Source: Ardenticatenales bacterium (GTDB lineage: Bacteria; Chloroflexota; Anaerolineae; Epilineales; Epilineaceae). Taken from it: a stretch of DNA of 52,521 bases. The first letter of the stretch is position 1, and the number at the start of each line of letters is the position of its first letter. The translations under genes and the position numbers were made by a program. The stretch is from contig JADYYS010000069.1 of NCBI GenBank assembly GCA_020853525.1, positions 1 through 52,521 on the forward strand. The letters are read 5' to 3'. The notes under the pieces are model-generated. The model ran no database searches, was not told the DNA's origin, and saw only the letters and a list, made by a program, of their open reading frames with translations. This document shows positions 30,901 to 40,100 of this stretch, piece after piece.

Positions 30901-31189
30901 CGCCAGGAACAGCGCCCCCGGCGGCCGCCGCTGGAACCCGCGCGCCGATCTCGACCTCTCGGGCCATGTCGACACGGTCGACGTCGAGTTGGTCGCCGCG
31001 TGCATCGCACCGATCCCAAGACCCACCGACATCCTCCTCTTGCGCCCGACCGATCCGACTCCGACGCTCTGGTCGCCGTTGGAGACACCCGGCGCGGACG
31101 GCACGCCGGGGCCGGATCCGACGGCGACGACGGATGGGCGGAGCGGAGCGATCTACCTGCCCTACGGCGTCTCCAACCGCCGGCGTTGA
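27977..31189 (+). CDS. Large secreted repeat protein (paralogue B) with dockerin-like domain and YLP tail
   Basis: A 1070-residue tandem paralogue of the preceding protein, alignable over its whole length: DDVCESWLAVQNVG (about 66), YLQNVG, the middle module HALETFGRDIELSISL...YDHNGLVGGACR (about 512-610), DNVCLAAVRVTN (about 674) and YLQNAGERS. It differs by an added dockerin-like domain at about 955-1010: two calcium-loop repeats, DVNADGAVDAMDV and DLDLSGHVDTVDV. A Thr/Pro-containing spacer and the end AIYLPYGVSNRRR follow. Dockerins bind cohesins to dock proteins on scaffolds; no cohesin is visible in the window. ATG at 27977 with AGGAG 8 bases upstream; the N-terminus has a twin-Arg-free signal peptide. 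Confidence 0.82.
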   Translation: MSTRRPLLAATARAAVATAAVAAAAGFTAGRHVGRRPLDDAERHSVAAQGEPGPVYAVPVLEKLGDDDVCESWLAVQNVGGEATQGVLVVLGGAAPGAAGDPLHSFPIGVMCTGLIQPGSSWHLVGALIPDGVDPNAPPTPGGSLTARQRTTPNRVGRRAALVFSVAPDRLADILDHSEGAAEDDIAANRLCELLHDHARASSAAWSEFLAAWWSGGPWHGLPLGAVAGAPLRVQVHRTCPGPETPGVDATGSYDAPRVPAAGAGAWRSVVGGLHSVRTGRGRVSVLYLQNVGRHRAAVSVRFQAQGACALDPSTRTFSLQPGDAGYVEIGDAVDDGWHGSALVEADQPVVVAAEDVHGDSIRLDVSPAAAVGAPEPAGPRYASVLLAQDAHTVSAHVVNAGTMTLRPRMTIHDAEGDLETSPVEGEPLCPGGSATLSLPVTPSDPAGGAYLVTVDAVGDGAGAAQLPATIEVARPSPLLGAGALQAYTVAARTIPPAAGVAGIAPLAVPAAMHALETFGRDIELSISLTGDIAGTLEYAVLAYDHNGLVGGACRTFATGHSDVLSIADLPGLPTNMLGAALIVATAWYPAPDALGPPGGLVASVLTRHGTFAGEEAPGDEIAAALALPVEGGTAAIVPAPPCAPVVEPPPVAASEDALAQAVLFAPTVSYAGLDNVCLAAVRVTNRSSAPGQFVALTFYEPGFLDPECSGPLNAVCTPLIAPGASWDFLDPDVGGSASAVIVGLKGSSLDALGLVPGESRSAADILCEEGTLMGECAAWRRFALALRTGGPVHGFRLADVAAPISAVVARSCDNVADIRVKDVANYAAVPLADVVRGRTRPERYVYTVARALGSVADPADPVDPDKPHEGVIYLQNAGERSVSIGLTYHGDDGTVSGCSVFALASGETYAHYVTDCLSEPWVGWLSIAADGPLAVMTDVEIDPVTSRAATAGGDRCDVNADGAVDAMDVRSVYTARNSAPGGRRWNPRADLDLSGHVDTVDVELVAACIAPIPRPTDILLLRPTDPTPTLWSPLETPGADGTPGPDPTATTDGRSGAIYLPYGVSNRRR

Positions 31190-31213
31190 TCGACGATCGC
31201 CGGGTCGTCGATC
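31188..31213 (+). terminator. Hairpin at the stop of paralogue B
   Basis: GATCGACGA (31188-31196) pairs with TCGTCGATC (31205-31213), loop 8 bases. No T-run follows. Confidence 0.35.
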
Positions 31214-31321
31214 CACCGGGGGCGTTGTTGCCGTCCACGTCTATCGGACATCGACTGCGTCGCGTTCTGCCCTGCGTCGAGATGTGGCAGCGCCTGTGAT
31301 GCGCCGAACGGGAGGTCCGCC

Positions 31322-32998
31322 ATGAACTGTCGACAACCGTCGCTGTGCCGCCGCGTGATCGGCACCGGCCTGACATTCGCCGCCGCCCTCGCCTGCATCC
31401 TCGCGATCGACAGCGCCTTCGGTGCGACGCTGCGTTCGGCGAAGCGCCTCGCCCCGTCTGCTGGCGCCGCCCCCCTCGCCGACTGTGCCGGCACCTCCAC
31501 CGGCCTGATCCCGATCGACGCACTCGGCGCCGCCGGCTATCAGGGCTTCGCCGGCGGCCTGTACGGCCGGGGCGCCAACGTTCCGCCGCCCGCCCACGTC
31601 GCGCTCGCCGCCGCCCGCGCCGCCGCCATCGTGCCGCGCGGGGCGGACGGGACGCCGGCCGCCGACGGCACCGTCGTGCTGCTCAGCCTCGGCATGTCGA
31701 ACGCGACCCAGTCGTTCAGCCGGTTCATCCAGCTGACGCAAGGCATCGGCGGACTCCACCCGCGGCTCAGGATCGTCGACGGGGCGCAGGGCGGACAGAC
31801 GGCGGCCGTGATCCGCGACCCGGCCGCCAACTTCTGGCGCGTCGTCGACCAGCGGCTGCAGGCGGCGGGGGTCACGGCCGCCCAGGTGCAGGTGCTCTGG
31901 ATCAAGGAAGCCGATGCCGGCCCGCGCAACGGCTTTCCGACGTACGCTCAGACGCTCGCCGACGAGCTCGGCGACGTCGTCCGCCTGGCCGCGACGCGCT
32001 TCCCGAACGCCCAGCTGGCGTACTTCAGCAACCGCACGTATGCCGGTTACGCGTCGACGACACTCAACCCAGAGCCCTACGCCTACGAGTCGGCGTTCAG
32101 CATCCAGTGGCTCATCCGCCGCCAGATCGACGGCGACGCATCGCTCAACGCCGATTCGGCCGCCGGTGCCGTCGTCGCTCCGGTCCTCCTGTGGGGCCCC
32201 AACCTCTGGGCCGACGGCCTTAACGCCCGCACCGACGGACTGTGGTACGCCTGCACGGACTTCGTCGACGACGGCACGCACCCCTCGCCCGACGGCCGCC
32301 TCAAGGTGGCCACGCTGCTGGACGCTTTCTTCCGGCGTGACGCGACGGCCCGCCCGTGGTTCGTCGCCGACCCCGCCGACCCGCTCCCGCCGCCGCCTTC
32401 CTGGCCGCCCCCGCCGACGCCCGGTCCGACGGCCACGCCCGGCGGCGCGACACCCGCCCGCCCGACGCCGACGGCCGGCACCCCCCGCCCGACGCCGCCG
32501 CCCCTCACCCCCGGCGCACCCCACAGCTTCCGCGTGCACGAGCGGCCGAGCGGCGCGACGATCTGGATCGTGACCGACACCGACCTCCTCCTCCGACGGC
32601 TGCGGATGCTGGACGGCTCGCGCGCGGCATGGCTGTGCGGCACGATCGCCCCGCAAAGTTGGGAGGGCGGTTTCACGCTCGAGGATCCGAACCGGACGCT
32701 CGAGCTCGCCCCCCCGCCGGCCGACCGGCAGTCGACGGTGCGCGCGATCTACGGCGACCGGACGGCGCTCACGGGACAGGTCCGCTGCATCCAGATCGAC
32801 CGGATGTCGGACGAGTCGCTGCGGTCGCCGCCCGGCGTGCCGCCGACGGACACCCCGCCGGCCGGAACCGCGACGGCGAATCCGTCCGCGACGCCGTCCG
32901 CCACACCCACCGTACACGCCCTTTCGACGCCTACGCGATCCGATCTGCCGGGGCCGGCGCTCACCGTATTCCTGCCTGTCGCGCGGCGCGACTGGTAG
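31322..32998 (+). CDS. Secreted SGNH-like hydrolase with Thr/Pro linkers and FLP tail
   Basis: A 558-residue exported protein. After the signal peptide (about 10-35), residues about 115-345 look like an SGNH/GDSL-type esterase: block I is LLSLGMSNATQS with the likely nucleophile Ser in GMSN, and block V is DDGTHPSPDG with the Asp-x-x-His pair. The substrate could be acetylated glycans, but that is inference. A Pro/Thr linker (about 353-398) separates a second beta-rich domain (about 400-515). A second Thr/Pro linker and the tail TVFLPVARRDW close the protein. GGGAGG lies about 8 bases upstream of the ATG. Confidence 0.75.
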   Translation: MNCRQPSLCRRVIGTGLTFAAALACILAIDSAFGATLRSAKRLAPSAGAAPLADCAGTSTGLIPIDALGAAGYQGFAGGLYGRGANVPPPAHVALAAARAAAIVPRGADGTPAADGTVVLLSLGMSNATQSFSRFIQLTQGIGGLHPRLRIVDGAQGGQTAAVIRDPAANFWRVVDQRLQAAGVTAAQVQVLWIKEADAGPRNGFPTYAQTLADELGDVVRLAATRFPNAQLAYFSNRTYAGYASTTLNPEPYAYESAFSIQWLIRRQIDGDASLNADSAAGAVVAPVLLWGPNLWADGLNARTDGLWYACTDFVDDGTHPSPDGRLKVATLLDAFFRRDATARPWFVADPADPLPPPPSWPPPPTPGPTATPGGATPARPTPTAGTPRPTPPPLTPGAPHSFRVHERPSGATIWIVTDTDLLLRRLRMLDGSRAAWLCGTIAPQSWEGGFTLEDPNRTLELAPPPADRQSTVRAIYGDRTALTGQVRCIQIDRMSDESLRSPPGVPPTDTPPAGTATANPSATPSATPTVHALSTPTRSDLPGPALTVFLPVARRDW

Positions 32999-33028
32999 CC
33001 CGTCACATCTCGATTTGCGGACGACGAA

Positions 33029-33176
33029 CCACCGGCAGCTGAAGCTGGCCGGCTGGTGGCCTTCGGCCATTGCGCCCGCCTTCGCGGCCGCTTCGGACTT
33101 CTGGGTGCCCGCGAAGGCGGGCACCATGGCGGCCCGCCAGGGACGCCTGCAGCCGGCCAGCTTCAGCTGCCGGTGG
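33029..33176 (+). repeat. Palindromic MITE-like element, copy 2 (perfect 27-bp inverted ends)
   Basis: The ends, 33029-33055 and 33150-33176, are perfect inverted repeats of 27 bp. The core unit of 144 bp is 33031-33174. Inside is the hairpin GTGCCCGC-GAAG-GCGGGCAC. It is the inverse-orientation partner of 20337-20480 (89% identical, ungapped). It sits between the SGNH gene and the nadC stop. No clear target duplication. Confidence 0.92.
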
Positions 33177-33202
33177 ATTGCGCCTCGCCGTCATCCGCAG
33201 AT

Positions 33203-33214
33203 CGTCACGTGACG
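33203..33214. repeat. 12-bp palindrome
   Basis: CGTCACGTGACG, between the palindromic element and the nadC stop. It could be a protein-binding site or part of a terminator; nothing else in 33177-33287 is recognisable. Confidence 0.3.
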
Positions 33215-33287
33215 GCCTGTCGATCACGGCGGACGGCCGGCAGCGCTGGTCCTCGGGCGGTCAGCGTTGACCGCCGTCAACGCGACC

Positions 33288-34178
33288 TCACGCCACCACC
33301 ACGTCCAACGCCACATCCAACACCGGCGCGCTGTGCGTCAACGCCCCCACCGACAGGTAGTTCACGCCGGTCGCCGCCATCTCGTGCGCCGTCGCCAGCG
33401 TGATCCCGCCGGATGCCTCGGTGACGAACCGCCCGTCGATCCGCCGCACGGCCTCGCGCAGCGTCGCCGTGTCCATGTTGTCCAGCAGCACGACGTCGGC
33501 GGTCCTTTGCGCGGGCATCGCCAGCAGCTCGTCGATCTGATCGAGCGCCGTCACCTCGACGCTCACGACGACCATGTGGCCGACGTGCGCCCGCGCCCGC
33601 CGCACCGCCTCCCCCACGCCGCCCGCCACGGCCACGTGGTTGTCCTTGATCAAGACGGCGTCGTCCAGCCCGAAGCGGTGGTTCGAGCCGCCGCCGCACA
33701 AAACGGCGTGCTTCTCGATCGCGCGCAGGAGCGGCGTCGTCTTGCGCGTGTCCGTGATCCGCGCCCCCGTCCCGGCCACGGCCTCGACGAACGCGCGCGT
33801 GAGCGTCGCGATGCCGCACAGCCGGCCCAGGACGTTCAGCGCCACCCGCTCCGCCGCCAGGACGCCCCGCGCCGGCCCATCGACGGCGGCCAGCAGCGCG
33901 CCGGCTTCCACGCTGTCACCGGCGCCGGCGTCGAGGGAGACGCGAATCGACGGGTCGACGATCCTGAACACTGCCGCCGCCACGTCGAGCCCGGCCACGA
34001 CGCCTGCGCGACGCGCCACGATCCGCGCGCTGGCCGTCGCCGCCTCCGGGATCACCGCCGCGGACGTGATGTCGCCCGCCCGCCCGAGGTCTTCGGCCAG
34101 CGCGGCGCGCAGCACCGGCTCGTAGACCAGCGGCAGGAGCAACGGGACTCCGTCCTGCCCTGTGATCCTCGCGCTCAT
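33288..34178 (-). CDS. nadC: Nicotinate-nucleotide pyrophosphorylase (carboxylating)
   Basis: Converts quinolinate plus PRPP into nicotinate mononucleotide, the third step of de novo NAD synthesis. The 296 residues show DTRKTTPLLRAIEKHAVLCG, GGSNHRFGLDDAVLIKDNH, VEVT, LLDNM and EASGGI, all quinolinate phosphoribosyltransferase signatures, and the expected length. The ATG at 34178 overlaps the nadB stop (ATGA), so translation is coupled; an upstream start would add residues lacking homology. Last gene of nadA-nadB-nadC. Confidence 0.96.
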   Translation of the reverse strand: MSARITGQDGVPLLLPLVYEPVLRAALAEDLGRAGDITSAAVIPEAATASARIVARRAGVVAGLDVAAAVFRIVDPSIRVSLDAGAGDSVEAGALLAAVDGPARGVLAAERVALNVLGRLCGIATLTRAFVEAVAGTGARITDTRKTTPLLRAIEKHAVLCGGGSNHRFGLDDAVLIKDNHVAVAGGVGEAVRRARAHVGHMVVVSVEVTALDQIDELLAMPAQRTADVVLLDNMDTATLREAVRRIDGRFVTEASGGITLATAHEMAATGVNYLSVGALTHSAPVLDVALDVVVA

Positions 34179-35887
34179 CGCACGCCGTCCCCGCTCGCCA
34201 GCACGACGAACTGCCGCCGCGCCCACCGCGCATCGTCCGGCAGCGGGAAGTCGCTCCGGTAGTGCGCCCCGCGGCTCTCCTCGCGCGCCGACGCGGCCTC
34301 CGCCACCAGGCGCCCGACGAGGGCCAGGTTCCGCGCCTCGATCGCGCCAACGGTGATCGCGCCGTCGTAGGCGAGTGCTGCCTCGGCGGCCGAGAACGCA
34401 CGCTCGGCGGCGCGCAGTCCGACCGCATCGCGCACGAGGCCGACGTCGTCCCAGGCGGTCTGGCGAATGCGGGCCGTGCGGGCGTCAACGTCGGTCGTGT
34501 CGGTCGGGTCGGCGATGGTCAATGGGGTGCGAGCGACCACGTGATCGGAGGACGCGGGATCGAACGCGGGATCGAAGGTCGCGCGCGTCGGCCACGGGCC
34601 CGCGCCGCCGCCGGCGATGTCGTCGGCGACGTGGCCGCCGAAGGCGATCGCCTCGAGGAGCGAGTTCGAGGCGAGGCGGTTCGCACCGTGCACGCCGGTG
34701 CTCGTCACCTCGCCGCATGCCCACAGGCCGGGCATGGACGTCCGGCCGCGGCCGTCGACGGCGATGCCGCCCATGTGGTAGTGCGCGGCGGGGGCCACCG
34801 GGATCCGGTCGCGGCGCGGGTCGAGGCCGTACGCCCGGCAAAGACGGAAGACCGTCGGGAAGCGCGTCGGGAAGCGGTCGCCGACAGCGGTGCGCGCGTC
34901 GACGTAGACGGTGCGGCCCTCGGCCAGCTGGCGCCAGATCGACCGGGCCACGACGTCGCGCGGCGCGAGCTCGGCCAGCGGGTGCTCGTCGACGAGGAAG
35001 CGGCGATCCCGCTCGTCGACGAGGACGGCGCCCTCGCCGCGCAGCGCCTCGGTGAGGAGCGGCAGCGGGTCGGCGCCCGGCGCGGCCAGCGCGGTCGGGT
35101 GGAACTGGACGAACTCGAGGTCGGCCAGCACGGCGCCGGCGCGGGCCGCCATCGCCAGACCGTCGCCGGTGTTCTCGGGCGGGTTCGTCGTGTTCGCAAA
35201 GAGGTGGCCGATGCCGCCCGTGGCCAGCACGACGGCGGGCGCGCGCAGCGTCGTCACCCGGCCGCTCGGCCCGACGACCCGCACGCCGCCGACCGCACCG
35301 GCTTCCACGTGCAGCGCAAACGCCGCGTGCTCCGTCCGCTCGTCCACCCCCGGCGCCTCCAGCACCGCGCCGGCCAGCGTGCGGACGATCGCGCCGCCCG
35401 TCGCATCCCCGTCCGCGTGCAGGATCCGCCGCTGGCTGTGCGCCGCCTCACGCCCGAGGAGGAGCGTCCCGTCCGCGTCCCGGTCGAACGGCGTGCCGAG
35501 CGCCAGCAGACGCGCCACGACGCCCGGCCCCTCGGCCGTGAGCGCCTTGACGACGTCCGGCACGGCGATCCCGCCGGCCACCGAGATCGTGTCGGCCGCG
35601 TGCTCGGCCGGCGTATCGCCCTCCCCGACGGCGGCCGCCAGCCCGCCCTGGGCGTAGACGCTCGACCCGCCGACGAGGGTCGCGGTCTTCGTGACGACGG
35701 CGACGCGGCGCCCGTGCGCGCCGGCCAGGCCGAGCGCGGCGGTCAGCCCGGCAACGCCCGCGCCGACGATGATCACGTCGAACGTCGCGGACGCATCGTC
35801 GTTCCCGCGGTCGTCGCTCGTCGACGTGCCGACCGTCAGCGTCGCATCGGCCCCCGGCGTCGCATCCGGGTCCGAAGCGTCAGCCAC
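34175..35887 (-). CDS. nadB: L-aspartate oxidase
   Basis: FAD enzyme that oxidises aspartate to iminoaspartate, feeding NadA. The 570 residues include the dinucleotide-binding [12 protein letters not shown] (about 41-52), [15 protein letters not shown], the active-site region [37 protein letters not shown], and [22 protein letters not shown] followed by [14 protein letters not shown]. The GTG start overlaps the last bases of nadA. The first 35 residues are acidic and nonconserved, so a later start is possible. The C-terminal helical domain is complete. Confidence 0.96.
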   Translation of the reverse strand: MADASDPDATPGADATLTVGTSTSDDRGNDDASATFDVIIVGAGVAGLTAALGLAGAHGRRVAVVTKTATLVGGSSVYAQGGLAAAVGEGDTPAEHAADTISVAGGIAVPDVVKALTAEGPGVVARLLALGTPFDRDADGTLLLGREAAHSQRRILHADGDATGGAIVRTLAGAVLEAPGVDERTEHAAFALHVEAGAVGGVRVVGPSGRVTTLRAPAVVLATGGIGHLFANTTNPPENTGDGLAMAARAGAVLADLEFVQFHPTALAAPGADPLPLLTEALRGEGAVLVDERDRRFLVDEHPLAELAPRDVVARSIWRQLAEGRTVYVDARTAVGDRFPTRFPTVFRLCRAYGLDPRRDRIPVAPAAHYHMGGIAVDGRGRTSMPGLWACGEVTSTGVHGANRLASNSLLEAIAFGGHVADDIAGGGAGPWPTRATFDPAFDPASSDHVVARTPLTIADPTDTTDVDARTARIRQTAWDDVGLVRDAVGLRAAERAFSAAEAALAYDGAITVGAIEARNLALVGRLVAEAASAREESRGAHYRSDFPLPDDARWARRQFVVLASGDGVR

Positions 35888-36929
35888 GCGTGCCGCGCCC
35901 GACGGCCAGCATCCGCTCGACCGCCTGTCGCGCCCGCGCAGCCACGGCCTCGTCGACCGTCACGCGGTGCGTCATCGTCTCGAGGCTGACGCGGACCTTG
36001 GGCAGCGTGATCCGACCCATGTGCGGGCAGAGCTGGCACGGCCGGATGAACTCGAGCTCCGGGAACTCGGCGGCCACGTTGTCGCTCATCGAGCACTCCG
36101 TCATCAGCGCCACGGAAGCGGGACGGCGCGCGGCCACCTGCTTGATCATCGCGCTCGTCGAGCCGACGAAGTCGGAGGCCGCAAGCACCTCGGGCGGGCT
36201 TTCGGGGTGGGACAGGATGAGGACACCGGGCCGGGCGGCACGCAGTGCGTCCAGATCGGCGGCGGTGAAGCGCTCGTGGACCATGCAGTGGCCCTTGTAA
36301 TCAATGATCTCGACGGTGGTCTGCGTCGCGACCCAGGCGGCCAAGTACTCGTCCGGCAGGAAGAGGACGCGGTCGCTGCCGAGGGACTCGACGACCTCGA
36401 CGGCGTTGGCCGAGGTGCAGCAGATGTCGCTCTCGGCCTTCACCTCGGCCGACGTGTTCACGTACGTGACGACCGGCACGCCGGGGTGCTCGGCCCGCAG
36501 CCGGCGGACGTCGGCGCCGGTGATGCCCTCGGCCAGCGAGCAGCCGGCGCGCAGGTCCGGGATGAGGACGGTCTTCTCGGGGTTGATGATGGCGGCCGTC
36601 TCGGCCATGAAGTGGACGCCGCACAGGACGATCACCTCGGCGGCGGTCTCATTGGCCATCTGCGCCAGCGCCAGCGAGTCGCCCCTGAGGTCCGCCACGC
36701 CGTGGTAGATCGTGGGCGGCATGTAGTTGTGGGCCAGGATGATCGCGTTCCGCTCGCGCTTCAGCTCGTTGATCCGCGCGATGAGCGGTGCGACGATCGG
36801 CCACTCGATGTCGGGCACGCTCTCGCGGAGCCGCTCGCGGACGTCGGCGGTGGCGGCGGCGACGGCGGCGGTGTAGGGCAGCGGGCGGTTGTCGAACAGC
36901 GTTGGGGGGGCGGGGGTTGTCGTCGTCAT
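35880..36929 (-). CDS. nadA: Quinolinate synthase
   Basis: A [4Fe-4S] enzyme that condenses iminoaspartate with dihydroxyacetone phosphate to quinolinate. The 349 residues contain [21 protein letters not shown] (Cys 103), [10 protein letters not shown] (Cys 170/171), and [12 protein letters not shown] (Cys 301 probably the third ligand), plus the SHPESPPEV and GSTSAMI repeats. The ATG at 36929 has AAAGG 9 bases upstream; a longer start at 37031 would cross the promoter. First gene of the nad operon. Confidence 0.97.
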   Translation of the reverse strand: MTTTTPAPPTLFDNRPLPYTAAVAAATADVRERLRESVPDIEWPIVAPLIARINELKRERNAIILAHNYMPPTIYHGVADLRGDSLALAQMANETAAEVIVLCGVHFMAETAAIINPEKTVLIPDLRAGCSLAEGITGADVRRLRAEHPGVPVVTYVNTSAEVKAESDICCTSANAVEVVESLGSDRVLFLPDEYLAAWVATQTTVEIIDYKGHCMVHERFTAADLDALRAARPGVLILSHPESPPEVLAASDFVGSTSAMIKQVAARRPASVALMTECSMSDNVAAEFPELEFIRPCQLCPHMGRITLPKVRVSLETMTHRVTVDEAVAARARQAVERMLAVGRGTRG

Positions 36930-36984
36930 GCGCTGGGCCTTTGCAGAGGGGAATTGCGGGGCCGTCGTCGGCGCCGCATGCGCC

Positions 36985-36990
36985 ATTATA
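36985..36990 (-). promoter_or_regulatory. -10 element of the nadABC operon
   Basis: TATAAT on the minus strand, 55 bp before the nadA ATG. The -35 region is GC-rich and not recognisable. Confidence 0.5.
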
Positions 36991-37053
36991 GGCCGGTGGG
37001 GAGAGGGGGACCGGTCCGTGGTCCCTTGCACGCTGCCTGCGTGGGTGCTCCGC

Positions 37054-37059
37054 TATGAT
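37054..37059 (+). promoter_or_regulatory. -10 element of the subtilase gene
   Basis: TATGAT within GCTATGATCCG, 45 bp before the ATG and divergent from the nad promoter. No good -35. Confidence 0.45.
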
Positions 37060-37104
37060 CCGCGCTCACAATCCCCCTCCATCCGGCGCCTCCAGGAGCC
37101 TCGC

Positions 37105-40100
37105 ATGTCGACCTCGCATCCCTTCCGTCCGTCGGCCGTTGCGCGCGTCGGATTCGTCGCGCTGTGGTTCGCGTGGGCGGCGCCCGCCGCCGCCGCGCCC
37201 GACAGCGCGTCCCGGCCGTCCAACGCCCCGCCGACGACGTCGATCGCCTCCGGCGCCCGCTACATCGTCCAGCTGGCCGACGCCCCCCTCGCCGTCCGCC
37301 CCGCCCGCACCGTCCCGATGCGCGCCGCCGCCAAGGCCGCCCGCCTCGCGCCGCCCGACGGCGCCTACCGGGCGTCCCTCCGACGCGCCCAGGATCGCTT
37401 CGTCGCATCACTGCAGGCCGTCGCGCCCGGCGCGACCGCGCTGTACCACTACGACGTCGTCTTCAACGGCGTCACGGTGCGCCTCACGCCCGAGCAGGCC
37501 TCCGCCGCGAGCCGCCTGCCGGGCGTCGTGGCCGTGACGCGCGAGCAGGCCGTGGAGCCGCTCATGGACGCCAGCCTGCCGCTCATCGGCGCGCCGAGGG
37601 CATGGGCCGATCCGCGCGTCGGCGGGCAGATGCGGGCCGGCCGCGGGATCCGGATCGCCGTGATCGACAGTGGGATCACCGCCGCCCACCCGTTCTTCGA
37701 CGACGGCGGCTTCACGGCGCCCGAGGGCTTCCCGCGCTCCACCGTGACGGTCGGCGACAAGGTCATTCCGTACGCGGCCGACAAGGTGGCCGCGTTCACG
37801 AACGACAAGGTCATCGTCGCCCGGACGTACGCCAACCCGGAGAACGTCGCCGCCGGCACGGACCCGACGGTCGACTACGACCCGCTGGCCAAGGGCCTCA
37901 GCGGCTTCCACGGGGCGCACGTCGCCGGCACGGCGGCCGGGGTCTCGATCTTCGGCGCGCCGGGCACGGCCGGCACCGGGCAGCTCGAGCTCTCGGGCGT
38001 CGCGCCGGGCGCCTACGTCATGGCCTACAAGTTCAGCGATGCCTACACCCCCGAGATCCTGCGGATGATCGACGACGCCGTGCTGGACGGGGCGGACGTG
38101 ATCAACAACTCGTGGGGCACGGCGCTGATGAACATCTACCAGGCGGCGCACCACCCGGTGGCCGTCGCGTTCAAGAACGCGCACGACGCCGGCGTCGTCG
38201 TCGTCGCGGCCGCCGGCAACGCGGGCGCGAACGGCGAGGCGACACTCGGCGGGCCGCACCAGATGATCCCCGAGGTCATCACGGTGGCCAACAGCGAGAC
38301 CGGGCGCGGCTTCGCGTACTACGTTTTCGCCAAGGACGCGGGCTTGCCTGTTGAGCTGACGAAGCACCCGGCGGCCTACCAGACGTTCGGCAAGGCCGTC
38401 GCCCGGCTCGAGCGCCCGGCGTTCAAGACGGACATGTGCAACCTGATCGAGATGGGCCTCGGCGGGCGCGGCAAGATCCTCCTCGGCCCGTGGGACGGCG
38501 CGTGCGCCACGCAGTCGCCGCTCATCCCGTTCCCGCTGCCCGCGCAGCTGGCCTTCGTCACGAAGATCGTCAACGCCGCCACCGTCCAGGCCGAAGCCGT
38601 CGTCTTCCACACGGAGGGCGATCTGCAGACCACGGCCGCGCTCGTCGAGCTGATGGGCCAGCTCCTGCCGCTCATCGCCGGCCAGCTGCCGGCCGGCGTC
38701 ACGCTGCCGCCGATCGCGATCATCGGCGGCCAGGGCGCAATGGACCTCGTGGCCTACGCCGAGACCCATCCCTCTCTCCAGCTGATCTACGACACGACGC
38801 CCGAGGCGACGATGGACGCGGCGCGGATCGACGTCGTCAACGCCTCGTCGAGCCGCGGCCCGGCCCCGGACGCGACGACCGGTCTCGCCCCGCTCAAGCC
38901 CGACCTGGCCGCGCCCGGCACGAACATCCTCTCCACGAGCACGGACGCGATCACCGGCGCCCCGGCCGGCTTCACGACCGCCTCCGGTACCTCCATGGCC
39001 AGCCCGCACGTGACCGGCGCCGTGGCGGTCGTACGGCAGGCTTGGCCCGAGTGGACGCCCGACCAGGTGAAGGCCGCGCTGATGATCACGACGCGGATCT
39101 CGGGCACGGTCGACGTCGCCGTCGGCGCCGGCACGGTCGGCGCGCTCGCCCCGGCCACCGAGCAGGGCGCGGGTCGCCTCGATGTGGCCGCGGCGATCAA
39201 CCCGCAGCTCCTCATCGACCCGCCGTCGTTCGACCTCGGCACGCTCACACCGCCTGACGACGTCCCGCCGGCCGCGGCTCGCGACGCCGGCACGGACGAG
39301 ACGGCGTCGACGATGGCCACGCGATCCCTCCGCCTCCACCTGACCGACGTCCGCCTGGCCGCCGAGGGCGCCGCCGAATGGACCGCCGCCCACGCGCCGG
39401 GCACCGGCCCGGCCCCGGTGCCGGTCTCGTTCCCGGAGGGCGCGACGATCGCGGTGCCGGAGGGCGGCGCCGCGGACCTCGCGGTCACGCTCGACCCGAC
39501 CGGCCTCGCACCCGGTGCGTACGACGGCCGGATCGTCCTCACGCGCGGCGATCGAAGCGTCCACGCCACGTACCGCCTGCGCGTCGCACCGCGCGTCGAA
39601 GATGTCCTCGTCGTGAACGTCCGCCGCAAGACGCGGCCGGGCGGCGGCGGCCTCCCGGGCCTCCCGGGCCTCCCCGGCCTGCCGGGCGCCGGCGGCGGCT
39701 TCGACGACGGCGCGGACAACAGCCGCTACTGGACCGCGGCGCTGGACTCGCTGGGCTTGAGCTACGACGTCTGGACGGTCGCCGCCGGCGAGCGTCCGGG
39801 TACGCCGCCGCTGTCCGTCCTCCAAGGCTACCGCCTCGTCATCGTGGCCTGCGGCGACGGCGACGCGCCGCTCGACCGGCTGCCGGGCGGGATGACGGCC
39901 CTCCAGATGTACCTGCTCGGCGGCGGACGAATGCTCGTCAGCGGGACGGGCTACGGCCACGGCCTCGGCACGGCGCTGGACGTCCAGAACAGCGGCGCGA
40001 TGGTGCTCCTGTCCCGCTACTTCGCCGGCTTCGACCTTCGCACGGACAACGCGCCGCTGTCCGGCCGCCTCCGGAGCGTCCGCCTGTTCGACAAGCCGAT

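Noticed and set aside
27926-31216. 1096-codon minus-strand open frame
   Set aside because: It mirrors the second large surface protein, has no motifs and starts inside unrelated sequence.
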